Assembly (NCBI GenBank): GCA_041300865.1
Contig: JBFYTF010000096.1
Span: forward strand, 1 to 8,612
DNA from: JAAYZQ01 sp041300865
GTDB taxonomy: Bacteria; Chloroflexota; Anaerolineae; JAAYZQ01
Direction of reading: 5' to 3'
Length of the DNA: 8,612 nucleotides
Shown here: in pieces, positions 5,126 to 8,612 of the stretch
Numbering within the stretch: position 1 is the first letter of the stretch
How the letters are laid out: the number at the start of each line of letters is the position of its first letter
The notes under the pieces: generated by a model
What the model was told of the DNA's origin: nothing
What the model saw: the letters and a program-made list of their open reading frames with translations, nothing else
Databases searched by the model: none
Position numbers and translations under genes: made by a program

Positions 5126-5342
5126 AGCGCCTGGTCCTCTCTGCCGTCAGAGAGGTTGACGAGGAGGAGGTTCCTCGCTTCGCGGCGAGGCTAACCACCA
5201 TCGGGTGGGAAAATCGAGAGATCGGCGGATGCCTCCCGGGCCGGACCAGCGGCCCGTGTCTTCCCTCCAGCAAAGCAGCAAGCAACGACCGAAAACTCTA
5301 CACCAGGAAGCGGGACCCCGCGTGGGGCGTCCTTTGGCTTCC
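5126..5342 (+). ncRNA. glmS ribozyme: glmS self-cleaving ribozyme (GlcN6P riboswitch)
   Basis: This leader element senses glucosamine-6-phosphate, the product of GlmS, uses it as cofactor to cut its own mRNA, and so lowers glmS expression. The conserved blocks are present in order. AGCGCCTGG (5126-5134) gives predicted cleavage between A5126 and G5127. P1 is CCTCTCTG/CAGAGAGG (5136-5143/5148-5155). The hallmark TTGACGAGG (5156-5164) is followed by ATCGAGA, then TCGGCGGATGCCTCCCGG (5222-5239). GGAGG (5166-5170) can pair with CCTCC (5232-5236). P3 is CGGGCC/GGCCCG (5237-5242/5251-5256). Two hairpins (5173-5190, 5195-5208) are inserted between TTGACGAGG and ATCGA. The 3' domain (P4/P3.1) is not obvious, so the 3' boundary is uncertain. 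glmS lies immediately downstream, as expected for this ribozyme class. Confidence 0.9.
5306..5342 (+). promoter_or_regulatory. Hairpin just upstream of the glmS ribosome binding site
   Basis: GGAAGC (5306-5311) pairs with GCTTCC (5337-5342). Inside, GGAC (5313-5316) can pair with GTCC (5329-5332), or CCCC (5316-5319) with GGGG (5324-5327). It ends 11 nt before the Shine-Dalgarno AAGGAGG (5354-5360). It may be a divergent P4-like arm of the ribozyme or a separate translation element. No T run follows, so it is not a terminator. Confidence 0.5.
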
Positions 5343-5366
5343 CATTCCGCACCAAGGAGGCACACC

Positions 5367-7208
<1,842 letters not shown>

Positions 7209-7215
7209 AAGCGCG

Positions 7216-7342
7216 CAAAAATAGTTCGGGCAGCCGGCCTTCCCAAGCCGGCTGCCCGAAAACTCACGGTGCATGGCCCCCGCGCCAATTCATCCCCGCC
7301 GCAAGAGTGCCTGACCGGACACTCTCAGCGCTTTTCCTGCCT
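7216..7342 (-). ncRNA. Candidate small RNA between glmS and receiver gene
   Basis: On the minus strand an extended -10 element TTGTGGTATACT (7349-7360) lies about 7 nt before 7342. The strong hairpin at 7225-7260 with a T run (7216-7220) would end the transcript at about 127 nt. An internal stem AGAGTG/CACTCT (7304-7309/7320-7325) is also present. No good -35 box is visible, and no protein start with a ribosome binding site was found. This is a prediction from signals only; the region may just be the trailer of the receiver gene. Confidence 0.3.
7225..7260. terminator. Strong hairpin terminator between convergent glmS and receiver genes
   Basis: TTCGGGCAGCCGGC (7225-7238) pairs perfectly with GCCGGCTGCCCGAA (7247-7260), a 14-bp stem with an 8-nt loop, 16 nt after the glmS stop codon. 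On the minus strand the stem is followed by CTATTTTTG, giving the U tract of an intrinsic terminator for transcripts coming from the receiver gene. In the glmS direction there is no T run, so termination there would depend on the hairpin alone. Confidence 0.8.
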
Positions 7343-7348
7343 GCCTAT

Positions 7349-7360
7349 AGTATACCACAA
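7349..7360 (-). promoter_or_regulatory. Extended -10 element TTGTGGTATACT
   Basis: The minus-strand TATACT box with an upstream TGG forms an extended -10 promoter core, matching 11 of 12 bases of the element at 221-232. The -35 position (CGTGTA at 17-bp spacing) is poor. It would drive the candidate small RNA toward 7216. Confidence 0.4.
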
Positions 7361-7464
7361 ACAGGCTCTTCTACACGCCGGGGTTCGTTGGGCCGGTGCA
7401 GACTTACGTTGGTTGGGTTGGTTGCGTTGGCGCCGGGAGCTAGGTGGTGGGGGGGACGATCCCG

Positions 7465-7878
7465 CTACGGCTTGTGCGCCTTATCGCCGGCCACCTGCAC
7501 CGCCTCGCGGACAAGGGCCCGGATCTCGGCCACGGTCAGCGGCTTGTCCACGCAGCGGTAGACGCCCAGGCGTGCCTCTGTGGCCGCCTTGGACGGATCC
7601 CGATAGCCGGTGAGCCAGACAATCGTCACCTCTCGGTCCCGCTGGCGGATGGCTTCCGTCAGTTGGTAGCCATCCAAGCGCGGCATTCGCAAGTCGGTGA
7701 TGATCACGTCAAAGTCGCGCTCGCTGAGGATCTCTAGCGCCTGCTCGCCATCCTGCGCGGTCTCCAGCCTGATGTCGCGCGAGCTGGCCAACGCATTGCT
7801 CCAGACAAACAGTACCTGGTCGTCATCGTCAACGACCAAGATGCGCTTATCTCGACCATTGTTCATGTGTGCTGTCAA
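7465..7878 (-). CDS. Single-domain response regulator (CheY-like receiver)
   Basis: This 137-residue protein is almost entirely one receiver domain with no output domain. All phosphotransfer residues are present: the acidic pocket VVDDDD (Asp17/18), phospho-acceptor Asp62 in VIITDLRMPRLDGY, switch Thr90 in VWLTGY, and Lys112 in VDKPL. It should be phosphorylated by a histidine kinase encoded elsewhere and act by protein contact or as a phosphorelay intermediate. The start chosen is TTG at 7878, because AAGGAG (7886-7891 on the minus strand) lies 7 nt upstream. ATG at 7866 would give 133 residues but sits about 19 nt from that site. A partial regulator gene precedes it on the same strand, 129 nt away, and the strong hairpin at 7225-7260 would terminate its transcript. 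Confidence 0.88.
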   Translation of the reverse strand: MTAHMNNGRDKRILVVDDDDQVLFVWSNALASSRDIRLETAQDGEQALEILSERDFDVIITDLRMPRLDGYQLTEAIRQRDREVTIVWLTGYRDPSKAATEARLGVYRCVDKPLTVAEIRALVREAVQVAGDKAHKP

Positions 7879-7937
7879 GCCTCGACTCCTTGTTCTGGGC
7901 CGCTCATCCCAGGACTTTGGGGGAACGAGCCCCGTTT

Positions 7938-7949
7938 AGTTTACCACAA
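7938..7949 (-). promoter_or_regulatory. Possible promoter of the receiver gene with inverted repeat
   Basis: TTGTGGTAAACT on the minus strand matches the elements at 221-232 and 7349-7360 and could be an extended -10 (TGG-TAAACT). No good -35 box exists. The element sits within an inverted repeat, CCGTTT (7932-7937) and AAACGG (7949-7954), which could be an operator or a weak hairpin ending the upstream gene. Confidence 0.35.
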
Positions 7950-8007
7950 AACGGAGCCGGCAAGCGGTGGGCTCGGTTGTAACAAGGTTGGAATCGTTGG
8001 AGCCTGA

Positions 8008-8612
8008 TCATTCCTTGAACGTGTAACCGACACCCCGCACGTTCAAGATGTGCCGGGGCCGCGTGGGATTCGGTTCTACTTTGCGCCGCAGGCGGTAGAC
8101 GTACCACTTGATGACGTCCCGTGCCTCCTGCAGGTGATCACATTCGTACTGCCGCACCACCTGGACCAGCTCCTGCGGCGAGATGACGCGGTGAGCGTTC
8201 TGCATCATGTAGACGAGCAGCTCGTATTCGCACGTCGTCAGCTCCAGGAGCTCGCCGTTGATCGTCACTCGCCGCCCCACCGTGTCCGCGGCGAACGCTC
8301 CCCGAAGCAACAAGCTCGGCGACTGCTCCTCTTGCCGCGCCTGGGCCATCCTTTTTTTGCGCTCCAACGCTTCCTGGACGGTGTCACGGATCTCCTGGAC
8401 GCGCACCGGCTTGAGCATGTAGGCGTCAATGCCCTCGCGGATGGCCGCCATGGCCGAGTCCAGGGATCCATGGCCGGTGAGGATGATGGTAACCGTGTTC
8501 GGCCAGCGCCACTTGATGGCCTCCAGCACCCGCAGCCCGTCCACCCGTCCACCCAGCCGCAGATCCAGGATGGCCAGGTCAAAGTGCGTGTTGCGCAGGC
8601 AATCAAGCGCGT
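8008..8612 (-). CDS. OmpR-type response regulator, 5' end beyond the window
   Basis: This partial gene is cut by the window edge at its N-terminus; 201 codons are visible (the first complete codon is 8608-8610). The receiver retains the phospho-acceptor Asp in FDLAILDLRLGG (about 8565), the switch Thr in IILTGHGS and Lys in YMLKPV, so it looks phosphorylatable. The receiver resembles NtrC/RegA types (ILTGHGSLDSAMAAIREG). A charged linker (ERKKRMAQARQEEQ) leads to an OmpR winged helix (TTCEYELLVYMMQNAHRVIS, then RDVIKWYVYRLRRKVE and NVRGVGYTFKE at the C-terminus). A start at the GTG at 8544 would remove the phospho-acceptor region and is rejected. The receiver gene at 7465-7878 follows on the same strand. 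No kinase is seen here; it may lie just beyond the window. Confidence 0.9.
   Translation of the reverse strand, partial: ALDCLRNTHFDLAILDLRLGGRVDGLRVLEAIKWRWPNTVTIILTGHGSLDSAMAAIREGIDAYMLKPVRVQEIRDTVQEALERKKRMAQARQEEQSPSLLLRGAFAADTVGRRVTINGELLELTTCEYELLVYMMQNAHRVISPQELVQVVRQYECDHLQEARDVIKWYVYRLRRKVEPNPTRPRHILNVRGVGYTFKE

Noticed and set aside
5205..5366. N-terminal extension of glmS by 54 residues
   Set aside because: The extension is translated from the ribozyme and leader hairpin, lacks a ribosome binding site, and would bury the catalytic Cys that must become N-terminal.

Overview
The window is high-GC bacterial DNA with ordinary sigma-70-type promoters, several lying exactly 17 bp from a TATAAT box. 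A glmS self-cleaving ribozyme lies upstream of glmS. Such ribozymes are typical of Firmicutes and also occur in Chloroflexota and a few other phyla. With the high GC content, the greA-lysS pair, the BldC-like mini-regulators and a Cys-rich Trp-Arg-Cys lipoprotein, I favour a member of Chloroflexota (Anaerolineae-like). That assignment is inference, not proof.

Layout. Positions 1-523 hold no gene but contain two forward promoters and a long structured leader. Two near-identical BldC/MerR-type helix-turn-helix genes follow (524-709 and 1018-1212), separated by 308 nt rich in hairpins. A terminator-like hairpin (1228-1267) closes this block. A consensus promoter (1298-1326) then drives greA (1437-1904) and lysS (1931-3424). 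An intrinsic terminator sits inside the greA leader (1343-1369), so greA-lysS expression probably involves attenuation. Convergent to lysS are a Cys-rich lipoprotein (3521-4045, minus) and an OmpR-type regulator (4187-4852, minus) whose receiver domain has lost key phosphorylation residues. That regulator is transcribed divergently from glmS.

glmS (5367-7208) has a consensus promoter at 5038-5066 and a leader of about 290 nt carrying the glmS ribozyme, with predicted cleavage between 5126 and 5127. It ends at a strong hairpin (7225-7260) that has a U tract in the minus orientation. Downstream on the minus strand are a canonical single-domain receiver (7465-7878) and, cut by the window end, a canonical receiver plus winged-helix regulator (8008-8612).

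Functional picture. Core housekeeping genes (transcript cleavage factor, lysyl-tRNA synthetase, glucosamine-6-phosphate synthase) are mixed with small regulators. No histidine kinase is visible. The most informative signals are in non-coding DNA: the glmS ribozyme with two inserted hairpins, the greA attenuator, a recurrent TTGTGGTA-type -10 element found three times, and a possible small RNA downstream of glmS.
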